Of a DNA stretch of 46,448 bases, positions 38,474 to 46,233 are shown in pieces. Positions within the stretch are counted from its first letter, which is position 1. Each line of letters starts with the position of its first letter. Under the pieces are notes generated by a model. It was not told the DNA's origin, ran no database searches, and saw nothing but the letters and a program-made list of their open reading frames with translations. The position numbers and the translations under genes are program-made. This stretch comes from Corynebacterium lipophiloflavum DSM 44291 (GTDB taxonomy: Bacteria; Actinomycetota; Actinomycetes; Mycobacteriales; Mycobacteriaceae). The DNA is taken from the NCBI RefSeq assembly GCF_000159635.1, contig NZ_GG667191.1:282933-329380 (forward strand). Direction: 5' to 3'.

Positions 38474-39001
38474 GTGGACGACCTTGAATGGCTGGCCACG
38501 CGGACGGGTAGCACCGCCCTCGGTGGCTGGCCTTTCGCTGTCTCCCCGGGGCACCAGGCGGGCGTGGTGGTCGAGCCGACGCGGGTGCAGGCGGCGAAAC
38601 GCACCGGCGTGCCCGTCATCGCGGTGGTGGGTTGGCCCGACGGGCGCCACCACAGCGTGATCAAGGCGGCGGAGGCGCGCCTGGCCGTTGAGATGGGCGC
38701 GGCCGAGGTGTGGCTCGCTGTCGACGCGGACGCCGAGGGCGATAACGGGGTTCTGGCCGACGTCCTCGCCGTGAGCCAAGCCGTCGAGGCCCCCGCCCGG
38801 CTCGGGCTTCTTTACGATGCCCGTGCTTCGGTGATTCGCGCTGGGGAGCTGGTGGGCGCTGACAAGCTCGTGTGCCCAATTGACAAGGATCTTCCCCCCA
38901 CGGCGCTGGACGTGGCCGCGATCGGGGTCGAAGACAGCGTCGAGGCGGTCGTCGGCGCGCTCGAGGCCGGCGCCGCGGTGGTGTTTACAGAGCCTCGCTG
39001 A
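38474..39001 (+). CDS. Degenerate deoxyribose-phosphate aldolase-like protein
   Basis: A 175-residue protein from GTG 38474. The first half follows DeoC: VVVEPTRVQAA, then VIAVVGWPDGRHHSVIKAAEARLAVEMGAAEVWL, matching the VGFP-G and KxxEA-GAxE pattern. The second half is shortened. The region that carries the Schiff-base lysine in DeoC (K-V-I-L-E-T) and the KTSTGF segment cannot be found. DeoC is usually about 210-220 residues. In C. glutamicum a deoC gene is annotated near this position, as I recall. Aldolase activity is doubtful. Its 3' end overlaps the convergent LmeA gene by 17 bases. Confidence 0.7.
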   Translation: MDDLEWLATRTGSTALGGWPFAVSPGHQAGVVVEPTRVQAAKRTGVPVIAVVGWPDGRHHSVIKAAEARLAVEMGAAEVWLAVDADAEGDNGVLADVLAVSQAVEAPARLGLLYDARASVIRAGELVGADKLVCPIDKDLPPTALDVAAIGVEDSVEAVVGALEAGAAVVFTEPR

Positions 39002-39761
39002 TCTGGTTCAGGTTGACATCGTGGCCGTTGAGCGAGACCAGCAGGCCACCGTCGATGACAGTGACGTCGCGCACCCGCATGGGGCCAAACACGGCGTCCT
39101 GCATGCCCACGCGCAAGGCCTCGGAGAGGCGCTGCGCAACCCCGCCCGGCAAATCGATGCCGAACAAGCTGGTGGAGTCGGCGGTGAAGGTGAGGCTGTC
39201 GCCGTCCCGTTGCGGGCGCAGGTCGATCCCGGCGAGCCCGTTGTTGAACTGGATGGTCACAGTTCCGGTTTCGGGGTTCGACGTCACCCCGGAGATGTTG
39301 ACCACATCCTCGACGATCGCGGCGGGCAGGCCGTCGACCTGCGAGAGGGCCGTGGATACCTGCTGCTGCAAAATGGCTTGGATAAACGCGTCCGGCAGCT
39401 CGGTGGTCACATCGAGGGTGTCGGCGACGAAGCCCCCGTCGGAGCGGCGGACCTTGTCCACGTTGATCGTCGCGGCGGGCTGGCCCGTAAAAGAATCCCC
39501 GTCCAGCACCAACGTTGAGGGAACCGAGAGGGCCATGTGGGGAACAGTGCCGGCCAACAGGCCGAGCGTGAGCGGCTGCGACCCGAACGCGACCTGGGGG
39601 TCAGCCGTCGTCGGAACGGGGGCGGCGGCGGCAAACTCGGACTCAATCCGGTTTGACACATAGGCGCGCAGCCCAAATTCCGCGACCAAGATCAGGATGA
39701 GGATTACCGCAAGTACTCCGACGAAGATTTTCCAGGCGAGCGAGCCTTTGGTGCGTGTCAT
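38985..39761 (-). CDS. LmeA family phospholipid-binding protein (DUF2993)
   Basis: A 258-residue protein with an N-terminal membrane anchor or signal (WKIFVGVLAVILILILVAEF) and a DUF2993 domain. Mycobacterial LmeA binds phosphatidylinositol lipids and affects lipomannan elongation in the periplasm; the same role here is inferred. ATG 39761 follows a TATGAT -10 by six bases, and that box overlaps the stop of the methyltransferase gene. Confidence 0.85.
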   Translation of the reverse strand: MTRTKGSLAWKIFVGVLAVILILILVAEFGLRAYVSNRIESEFAAAAPVPTTADPQVAFGSQPLTLGLLAGTVPHMALSVPSTLVLDGDSFTGQPAATINVDKVRRSDGGFVADTLDVTTELPDAFIQAILQQQVSTALSQVDGLPAAIVEDVVNISGVTSNPETGTVTIQFNNGLAGIDLRPQRDGDSLTFTADSTSLFGIDLPGGVAQRLSEALRVGMQDAVFGPMRVRDVTVIDGGLLVSLNGHDVNLNQISEAL

Positions 39762-39767
39762 GCGGCC

Positions 39768-39773
39768 ATCATA
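39768..39773 (-). promoter_or_regulatory. -10 box of the LmeA gene, overlapping a stop codon
   Basis: TATGAT on the minus strand; it contains the TGA stop of the upstream methyltransferase gene. Six bases separate it from the LmeA ATG. Confidence 0.45.
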
Positions 39774-40581
39774 CGTCCACTGCGACGTGCTCCCAATCGA
39801 TCGTTAGCACATTGTCCCGGAGCCTGCGCCGAATGGGGTGCAGCGGCCACCCGTGACCGATGAGTTCGTCGCGGGCGCGGTCCCACCGGACCCGGGGACC
39901 GTGCGGGGCCCAGCCGGCGGCATGGTCCCACGCCGCGTCGGCGGCCGAAAGCAGCTCGTGGATCTTCTCGCCGGGGACGTTGCGGTGGATGAGGATCTTG
40001 GGAAATCTCTCCGCGACATCGGAGGGGCGGGTCACGTCATGCGGGTCCCAGGCCAGGGTCAGGGAGCGGGGGCCGGTGGCGTCGAGAAGCACCCACGCTG
40101 CGCGCCGGCCCAGCTCGTCACAGGTGCCCTCGATGAACAGCCCGCCCGGGGCGAGGCGGGAGGTCACCGCCTCCCACACGCCAGGCACGTCCGCGACATC
40201 GTACTGGCGCAGCACGTTGAATGCGCGCACCAGGTGCGGGGTGTAGCCGGCGAGCTCGAACCCGCCGAGCTCAAAGCGCACACCGTCGCGCGGCGTGAGG
40301 ACCCTATCGGGGTGGATCTCCAAGCCCACGACCTCAACGTGCGGGTTGATCTGGCGCAGCCATCCGGCCCATTCCACGGTTGTGGTGTGCGAGGCGCCGT
40401 AGCCCACATCCAGCGCGAGCGGGGCGGGCACGGACCTCAACAGCTCTCCCACCTGTGGATTGAAGCGGGTCCAGCGATCCGAGCGGCGCAGCCGGTTGAC
40501 TCCCGTGGTGCCGCGCGTGATCACGCCAAATGGCCGGTCGCGCCCAGACTGCGCGCGCAGGTTGTGGGCGTGACCGGCCAT
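39769..40581 (-). CDS. Class I SAM-dependent methyltransferase-like protein
   Basis: A 270-residue protein. The SAM motif I is LALDVGYGASHTTTVEWAGW and the acidic post-I residue is in VVGLEIHPDRV. LAPGGLFIEGTCDELG corresponds to motif III. The substrate is unknown. ATG 40581 has an in-frame TAA nine bases upstream and no ribosome-binding site. Sixteen bases upstream is a run of ten C on the coding strand, a possible slippage site. It is downstream of the DUF2505 gene on the same strand. Confidence 0.8.
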   Translation of the reverse strand: MAGHAHNLRAQSGRDRPFGVITRGTTGVNRLRRSDRWTRFNPQVGELLRSVPAPLALDVGYGASHTTTVEWAGWLRQINPHVEVVGLEIHPDRVLTPRDGVRFELGGFELAGYTPHLVRAFNVLRQYDVADVPGVWEAVTSRLAPGGLFIEGTCDELGRRAAWVLLDATGPRSLTLAWDPHDVTRPSDVAERFPKILIHRNVPGEKIHELLSAADAAWDHAAGWAPHGPRVRWDRARDELIGHGWPLHPIRRRLRDNVLTIDWEHVAVDV

Positions 40582-40596
40582 AAACGGTTAAAAGGC

Positions 40597-40606
40597 GGGG
40601 GGGGGG
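40597..40606. repeat. Homopolymer of ten G (C on the minus strand)
   Basis: G10 lies between the DUF2505 stop and the methyltransferase start. It is the longest homopolymer I noticed in the window and lies where length change could alter methyltransferase expression. Confidence 0.7.
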
Positions 40607-40611
40607 AGAGC

Positions 40612-41103
40612 TTAGAGGTTCTCGCTGATCCACTGCTCGGTGAGCTTGGCCTCGTTGGAGAAGATCTCCTCGAGCGCCTCGCCGACCTTCGGCTCGAGGG
40701 CGGCGCCCATGAACGGGATCGAGACCTTGGCCTCGTTGGCGTAGACGAGGGTGGTCTGCTCGCCGGCGCCGGTGAGCACGATGTCGCCGGAGAAATCGAC
40801 CGGGGTGCCCTTGACGTCACCGGCGTAGTCGAGCTTCGCGGTTTCGCCCTCGAGGGCGCCGATGTTCACGGTGCGCTTGAGCTTGAGGTCTTGGGAAATC
40901 ATCGCCTGGGCGGCCTCGGGCAGGATCGTCTGCGGCAGGACCTCGAAGAGGACAACGGAAACGCCGTTGAACTCGTTGAGGCTGCCCGGCTCCGGGGAGA
41001 GGTTGGCCGCGATGAACTCCCAGTATTCCTTGGTGCTCAGCGCCTGGTGCACCTTGGCGGCGGGGTGGTTAATGGTAACGGTTACTTCGCTGTGTGCGGT
41101 CAT
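40612..41103 (-). CDS. DUF2505 protein
   Basis: A 163-residue protein with a START/Bet v1-like pattern (SEVTVTINHPAAKVHQALSTKEYW at the N-terminus, amphipathic C-terminal helix). DUF2505 is an actinobacterial family of unknown function, probably binding a hydrophobic ligand. ATG 41103 lies seven bases after a TAGTCT -10. It is divergent from murB with only 24 bases between the two start codons. Confidence 0.85.
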   Translation of the reverse strand: MTAHSEVTVTINHPAAKVHQALSTKEYWEFIAANLSPEPGSLNEFNGVSVVLFEVLPQTILPEAAQAMISQDLKLKRTVNIGALEGETAKLDYAGDVKGTPVDFSGDIVLTGAGEQTTLVYANEAKVSIPFMGAALEPKVGEALEEIFSNEAKLTEQWISENL

Positions 41104-41110
41104 GGGTCAC

Positions 41111-41120
41111 AGACTACCGT
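41111..41120. promoter_or_regulatory. Overlapping divergent -10 boxes of murB and the DUF2505 gene
   Basis: On the minus strand TAGTCT (41111-41116) is seven bases before the DUF2505 ATG. On the plus strand TACCGT (41115-41120) is seven bases before the murB GTG. The boxes share two bases, so the two transcripts start about 24 bases apart. Confidence 0.5.
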
Positions 41121-41127
41121 TAAAGGG

Positions 41128-42135
41128 GTGTCTGATTCATCTTTTGCCTCGCTTACTACCTTGCGCATCGGCGGCAGCCCCCGCGATCTCGTCCGTTGCA
41201 CGAGCGCAGACGAGCTCGCCGAGACGGTCGCGCGCCTCGACTCGGCGGGCGACACGCTGCTCGTCGTCGGCGGGGGCTCAAATCTTGTCGTTGCGGACGG
41301 CCCGCTCGACTTGACGGCTGTCATCGCGGCGAACGAATCGCTCTCGCTTGTCGACGCCTCCACGCTTCGCGTGGGCGCCGGCACTGTCTGGGATGACGTG
41401 GTGGCTTTTGCCGTGGAGCACGGCCTGGGTGGCATTGAGGCGCTCAGCGGCATCCCCGGCTCCGCCGGCGCCACCCCCGTGCAAAACGTGGGCGCCTACG
41501 GTGCGGAAATCTCCGACGTGTTAACGCGCGTGCGCCTGTACAACCGCGAGACGGGCGCGGATGAGTGGGTGCCGGCCGAGTCGCTGGATCTGGCGTATCG
41601 CTACTCCAACCTCAAGTTCACGGCCCGGGCGGTCGTCCTCGAAATCGAGCTCCGCCTCAAAGAAGCGGAGCTGTCCGCGCCGCTTAGACACCTCGGCGGG
41701 CAGCGTTTGCCCTTGGCGCAGGCGCGAGAAAACATCATCGCCACCCGACGGGCCAAAGGCATGGTGCTCGACGCCGAAGACCACGACACCTGGTCCGCGG
41801 GGTCATTTTTCACCAACCCGATTGTGCCCGCGCCGCTTGCCGACGCCATCGCCAACGACACCGGCGGGGACACCATGCCCCGCTTCACCCAGCCCGACGG
41901 CCGAGTCAAACTCTCCGCGGCATGGCTGATCGAGCGCGCCGGGTTCCCGCGCGGCTACCCGGGCAACGGCGCGCCGGCGCGGCTGAGCTCGAAACACACC
42001 CTGGCACTGACCAACCGCGGTGATGCCACTGCGGAAGACATCGTGGCGCTGGCCCGGGACGTCAGGGCGGGCGTCGACAAGCGATTTGGCGTTGTCCTCG
42101 AGCCGGAGCCCGTGTGGGTGGGGGTGGAGATGTGA
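41128..42135 (+). CDS. murB: UDP-N-acetylenolpyruvoylglucosamine reductase
   Basis: A 335-residue flavoenzyme that makes UDP-N-acetylmuramate for peptidoglycan. FAD motif VVGGGSNLVV; GIEALSGIPGSAGATPVQNVG; YRYSNLKF; catalytic region AGSFFTNPIV; and the C-terminal LTNRGDATAEDIVALA. GTG 41128 was chosen; the longer upstream open frame (from 39838) is antisense to other genes and not coding. The GTG is seven bases from a TACCGT -10, and AAAGGGG overlaps as a possible ribosome-binding site. Confidence 0.94.
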   Translation: MSDSSFASLTTLRIGGSPRDLVRCTSADELAETVARLDSAGDTLLVVGGGSNLVVADGPLDLTAVIAANESLSLVDASTLRVGAGTVWDDVVAFAVEHGLGGIEALSGIPGSAGATPVQNVGAYGAEISDVLTRVRLYNRETGADEWVPAESLDLAYRYSNLKFTARAVVLEIELRLKEAELSAPLRHLGGQRLPLAQARENIIATRRAKGMVLDAEDHDTWSAGSFFTNPIVPAPLADAIANDTGGDTMPRFTQPDGRVKLSAAWLIERAGFPRGYPGNGAPARLSSKHTLALTNRGDATAEDIVALARDVRAGVDKRFGVVLEPEPVWVGVEM

Positions 42136-42143
42136 GATCTCCC

Positions 42144-42767
42144 ATGAAAAGCTCGGCGACGCAGCGACGCCTCACGGTTGTCCTCTTTGAGGGATTCGAG
42201 CTGCTCGACGTTTTCGGCCCCCTCGAACTTTTCGCTCATGTCCCCGCAATGCGAATCGAGCTCGTGGCAGACAAGCCCGGTGCCGTACGCAGCGCTCAAG
42301 GCATCGACGTGATTGCGGAGCTCGGTCACGTAGACGTCGAAGATCCCGACATTCTTATGGTGCCGGGAGGCATCGGGACAAGGAAGTTGGTGCTCGACAA
42401 GGCTTTTCTGTCCTGGCTATACGAGGTCGGACAACGTTGTCAGGTCGTGTCATCGGTGTGTACCGGGTCGGCGCTCCTAGCCGCCGCTGGGCTGCTTGAA
42501 GGCTATCGGGCGACGAGCAACAAGCTCGCCTTTGAATGGGCAGCTTCGTTCGGGGATCAGGTTGTCTGGGAGCGCGAGGCCAGGTGGGTAGAAGATGGCT
42601 CCCGCTGGACATCATCGGGTGTCACTGCGGGCATGGACATGAGCGCCGCCTTGATCCGGCGCATCTTCGGGCAGGAAGTTGAAACCGAGGTGGTCACGCG
42701 CATTGAGTACCAGCCGCATCGCGACAGCACGAACGACCCGTTCTTCGCTGGGGCGAAGGAGCGTTAG
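42144..42767 (+). CDS. DJ-1/PfpI (GATase1-like) family protein
   Basis: A 207-residue alpha/beta protein. The nucleophile elbow is SVCTGSALLAAAGLLEG, with Cys, and the conserved Glu is in FEGFELLDVFGPLE. The VPGGIGTR segment matches PfpI/isonitrile hydratase-type proteins. No AraC DNA-binding domain is attached. The start may be ATG 42144 or GTG 42132, the latter overlapping the murB stop (GTGA). Codon use is less GC-biased than neighbours (more ATA, AGG, CTA and TTT), which may hint at more recent acquisition. Confidence 0.82.
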   Translation: MKSSATQRRLTVVLFEGFELLDVFGPLELFAHVPAMRIELVADKPGAVRSAQGIDVIAELGHVDVEDPDILMVPGGIGTRKLVLDKAFLSWLYEVGQRCQVVSSVCTGSALLAAAGLLEGYRATSNKLAFEWAASFGDQVVWEREARWVEDGSRWTSSGVTAGMDMSAALIRRIFGQEVETEVVTRIEYQPHRDSTNDPFFAGAKER

Positions 42768-42787
42768 GCGGGGCGTCGAATAGCGAC

Positions 42788-44491
42788 TTAGCCCCCGAGC
42801 TGGGCTAGCAAGTCCGCCTGGACCTCGCGGCGGCGGATCTTGCCCATCGGGTCGCGGGCGAGCTCCTCGAAGTGGTAGAACGTGCGCGGCACCTTGTAGG
42901 CGGTGAGGTGCTTCTTCGCGTAAGCGCGCAAGCCCTCGGAGTCCAACTTGGCACCGTCGGTGAGGGTGACGCAGGCAACGACATCCTCGGAGCCGTCCGG
43001 GCGGGGCCGGCCGACGACGGCGACATCCTCGACGTCTTCGTGCGCGCGGATGACCTCCTCGACCTCGGCGGGGTAGACGTTGAACCCGCCGGTGATGATG
43101 AGCTCCTTGATACGCGAGACGAGCTTGATAAAGCCGTCCGATTCCATCACCCCCATGTCGCCGGTGCGGAAGAATCCGTTGTGGAAGGCCTGCTCGTTGG
43201 CCTCGGGGTTGTCGATGTAGCCGCCGAACACCTGCGGGCCGCGGGCGAGGATCTCGCCGGCCTCGCCGTAGGGCATGTCCTCGTCGAGGTTGTCCGGGTT
43301 GGCGATGCGGATGTCGGTGTCCGGGAACGGCACGCCGATGTAGCCGGGTCGGCGCTCGGCGCTTTCGGGGTTGCCGATGAGGATCGGCGAGGTTTCGGTC
43401 AGGCCGTAACCCTCCACGAGACGGCCGCCCGTGAGCGCCTCCCACTCGTCGATGACCGCGACCGGCAGGGAGGCGGCACCGGAGAAGCCGATGTTGAGGC
43501 AGGACATGTCCACGCCCTCCTCCTTCGCCTGCGCAACGATGCGCTCGAACAAGGTTGGCACGCCCGGAATGAAGGTGGGCTTGTGCTTCTTGATCGCCGA
43601 CATGATGAGGTCGATCTTCGGCGCCGGCAGCAGTATCACCTCGCCGCCGATTTTCATCGGCAGGGTCAGGGAGAACGTCAGGCCGAACGAGTGGAAGAAC
43701 GGCAAAGTGGCCACCATCCGTTGGTCGCGGTCCTGGAAGTCCTTGACCCACGCGATGCCCTGGATCACGTTGGCGCACAGGTTGGCGTGGGTGAGCACTG
43801 CCCCCTTGGGGCGCCCCGTCGTTCCCGAGGTGTAGAGAATCAGCGCCGGGGTGTCGGGGGACACCTCGGCGGGGGTGAGTTGCTCGGCGTTGTTTGCCAG
43901 CGCGGAGCCAACCAGCGTCTCCCACGGCACGGTGGAGGTCGCGGGCGCGGTCAGCTCGGCGCGCGTCTCGCGGAGACGCTTGAGCGGCAGGCGCAGGGCA
44001 AGGCGCAGCGGCAGGGGCATCGCGCGCGTCATGTCGACGCTGATCACGGTGGTCACGTCTGTGTCGTCACGCAGCTCGTTGACGGTGCCGGCGACCTTGT
44101 CCCACACGATGGCTACCCGGGCGCCGTGGTCGGCGAACTGCGGGCGCAGCTCGTCGGCGGTGTAGAGCGGGTTGTGCTCGACAACGACCGCGCCGAGCAG
44201 CTGCGCGGCGTAGAAGGCCACCACGTGCTGCGGACAGTTCGGCAGCATAATTGCCACGCGGTCGCCCGCCTTCACCCCGAAAGATGCAAGCCCGGCGGCG
44301 GAGCGGCGGACCTCACTATCAAGCTCCGCGTACGTCATCGCGCGACCGAAGAAACGGGTCGCGGTCTTCGACCCGTTCGCCGCGATGTTGTCGGTGTAGA
44401 ACTGAGTGACCGTGGCTGTGCCGTAATCCAGGTTGGGGGCGGTCCACTCCGTGTAGGAATCGAGCCAGGGTTTGTCTGCGTGAGAAGCCAT
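42788..44491 (-). CDS. fadD: Long-chain fatty acid-CoA ligase, copy 1
   Basis: A 567-residue ANL enzyme. P-loop YTSGTTGRPKGAVLTH; YGLTETSPI; TGDMGVMESDGFIKLVSRIK; catalytic Lys in PMGKIRRREV. It activates long-chain fatty acids to acyl-CoA, for degradation or mycolate synthesis. ATG 44491 lies seven bases after a TATACT -10 (leaderless). It is a full-length paralogue of the gene upstream (44530-46233), with nearly the same motifs and the same WLDSYTEWT/WLQHYAEWT start. Confidence 0.92.
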   Translation of the reverse strand: MASHADKPWLDSYTEWTAPNLDYGTATVTQFYTDNIAANGSKTATRFFGRAMTYAELDSEVRRSAAGLASFGVKAGDRVAIMLPNCPQHVVAFYAAQLLGAVVVEHNPLYTADELRPQFADHGARVAIVWDKVAGTVNELRDDTDVTTVISVDMTRAMPLPLRLALRLPLKRLRETRAELTAPATSTVPWETLVGSALANNAEQLTPAEVSPDTPALILYTSGTTGRPKGAVLTHANLCANVIQGIAWVKDFQDRDQRMVATLPFFHSFGLTFSLTLPMKIGGEVILLPAPKIDLIMSAIKKHKPTFIPGVPTLFERIVAQAKEEGVDMSCLNIGFSGAASLPVAVIDEWEALTGGRLVEGYGLTETSPILIGNPESAERRPGYIGVPFPDTDIRIANPDNLDEDMPYGEAGEILARGPQVFGGYIDNPEANEQAFHNGFFRTGDMGVMESDGFIKLVSRIKELIITGGFNVYPAEVEEVIRAHEDVEDVAVVGRPRPDGSEDVVACVTLTDGAKLDSEGLRAYAKKHLTAYKVPRTFYHFEELARDPMGKIRRREVQADLLAQLGG

Positions 44492-44498
44492 GCCCCCA

Positions 44499-44504
44499 AG
44501 TATA
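44499..44504 (-). promoter_or_regulatory. -10 box of the first fadD copy
   Basis: TATACT on the minus strand, seven bases before ATG 44491. The spacer TGGGGGC is almost the same as the TGGGGGT before the mscR ACG. Confidence 0.6.
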
Positions 44505-44529
44505 GGGACGACGGTCACCGCCCCGTAGC

Positions 44530-46233
44530 TTAGTGCTTCGCGGTGCCCTCCTCCAGCATTTGCAGCAGGGTCTTCTGCACCTGCTTGCGGCGGATCTTGC
44601 CCGTCTGATCGCGGTTTAGGTCCTCGAAGTGGTAGAAGGTGCGCGGCACCTTGTACGGGGTGAGGCGCTCGCGCGCGTACGACTGGAGACTATCCGGGTC
44701 CAGTGGCGCACCCTCGTGCAGGGTGACGCAGGCGACGACATCCTCGGAGCCGTCGGGGCGCGGGCGGCCGACGATCGCGATGTCGTCGATGTCCGGGTGG
44801 TGCTTGAGCACCTGCTCCACCTCGTCGGGGTAGACGTTGAAGCCGCCGGTGATGATCATCTCCTTGATGCGGGCAACCAGGCGGATAAACCCGTCTTCCT
44901 CCATCACGCCCATGTCCCCGGTACGGAAGAAGCCGTTGTGGAAGGCCTTTTCGTTGGCTTCCGGCTTGTTCAGGTAGCCGGAGAAGACCTGCGGGCCGCG
45001 GGCCAAAAGCTCGCCCGGCTCGCCGTCCGGCATGGTCTCGTCGGGGTTATCCGGGTTGGCGATGCGGATTTCGGTGTCGGGGAAGGGCACGCCGATGTAG
45101 CCGGGCCGACGGTTGCCGTCGAGCGGGTTGGCTGTGAGGATCGGCGCGGTCTCCGTCAGGCCGTAGCCCTCCACCAAACGGCCGCCGGTGACCTTCTCCC
45201 ACTTCTCCAGCGTGGCGGTGGGCAGCGTCGCCGCGCCCGAGAAGGAGTAGCGGATGGACGTGATGTCCTTGTTGTTGTCGATGGCCCAGTCGGAGATGCG
45301 TTCGTAGAGCGTCGGCACGCCCGGCAGCATGGTCGGCTTCGTCTTCTCGATCGCGGAGAACATCAGCTCCGGCTTCGGCGCGGGCACGAGAATGGACTGT
45401 GCGCCCACCGCAAAACCGATGGCGAAGTTGAGCGTCAGGCCGTAGACGTGGAACAGCGGGAGCACGGCGAAGATGCGCTCGTCCTGCTCGCCGAAGTTGC
45501 CGAACCACTCCAGGCCCGCGACGACGTTGGCGTTGATGTTGCCGTGCGTTAGCGGCGCGCCCTTTGGCGCCCCCGTGGTGCCGGAGGTGTAGAGGATGAA
45601 CGCGATGTCATCCTGGGTGACGCACACGTCCGCGCGCTTCGGCTCGTTGCTCAGAAGCTGCGCGAACGGGATGGTGCCCTCGGCCGGGCCGGTCAGCTCC
45701 TCGCGCTTCTTCTTGATCGAGCCCAAAGGAAGGCTGAGCACCGTGCGCAGGTGCCACGGCATGGCGTCGATCATGTTGACGGTGATGACCTTTTCAAGCT
45801 GGGTCGTGCGCGCCAGCTCCTTGTACACCGGCGCGGCCTTGTCCCACGCGATGACGACCTTCGCACCGTGGTCGTCGAACTGATCCTTGAGCTCGTAGGC
45901 GGTGTAGAGCGGATTGTGCTGGACAACCGTTGCCCCGAGGCTGTGGACCGCGAGAATGGAAACGACGTGCTGCGGGCAGTTCGGCAGAGCGATGGCCACG
46001 CGGTCGCCCTGTTTGACGCCGAGGCCGCTGAGTCCGGTGGCGACGCGGCGGACCTGGTCTTCGACCTCGCCGTAGGTGAGCTCCTTGCCCATAAACCACG
46101 TGAACTTCTTGTTGCGGTGCTTTGCTACCGCGTCGTTGAAACGGGAGACGAGAGTGTCATCTCCGTAAGACAGCTGGCGGTCGGTCCACTCCGCGTAGTG
46201 CTGCAGCCAGGCCTTGTTTTCAAAAGCTCCCAT
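44530..46233 (-). CDS. fadD: Long-chain fatty acid-CoA ligase, copy 2
   Basis: A 567-residue ANL enzyme. P-loop YTSGTTGAPKGAPLTH; YGLTETAPI; TGDMGVMEEDGFIRLVARIK; catalytic Lys in DQTGKIRRKQV. The same length as the downstream paralogue. AAGGAG stands ten bases before ATG 46233, so unlike copy 1 it has a classical leader. The tandem pair probably arose by duplication, with separate promoters allowing separate use. Confidence 0.93.
   Translation of the reverse strand: MGAFENKAWLQHYAEWTDRQLSYGDDTLVSRFNDAVAKHRNKKFTWFMGKELTYGEVEDQVRRVATGLSGLGVKQGDRVAIALPNCPQHVVSILAVHSLGATVVQHNPLYTAYELKDQFDDHGAKVVIAWDKAAPVYKELARTTQLEKVITVNMIDAMPWHLRTVLSLPLGSIKKKREELTGPAEGTIPFAQLLSNEPKRADVCVTQDDIAFILYTSGTTGAPKGAPLTHGNINANVVAGLEWFGNFGEQDERIFAVLPLFHVYGLTLNFAIGFAVGAQSILVPAPKPELMFSAIEKTKPTMLPGVPTLYERISDWAIDNNKDITSIRYSFSGAATLPTATLEKWEKVTGGRLVEGYGLTETAPILTANPLDGNRRPGYIGVPFPDTEIRIANPDNPDETMPDGEPGELLARGPQVFSGYLNKPEANEKAFHNGFFRTGDMGVMEEDGFIRLVARIKEMIITGGFNVYPDEVEQVLKHHPDIDDIAIVGRPRPDGSEDVVACVTLHEGAPLDPDSLQSYARERLTPYKVPRTFYHFEDLNRDQTGKIRRKQVQKTLLQMLEEGTAKH

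Noticed and set aside
39838..41127. Long plus-strand frame joined in front of murB.
   Set aside because: It is antisense to the methyltransferase and DUF2505 genes and has no domain pattern; murB begins at 41128.
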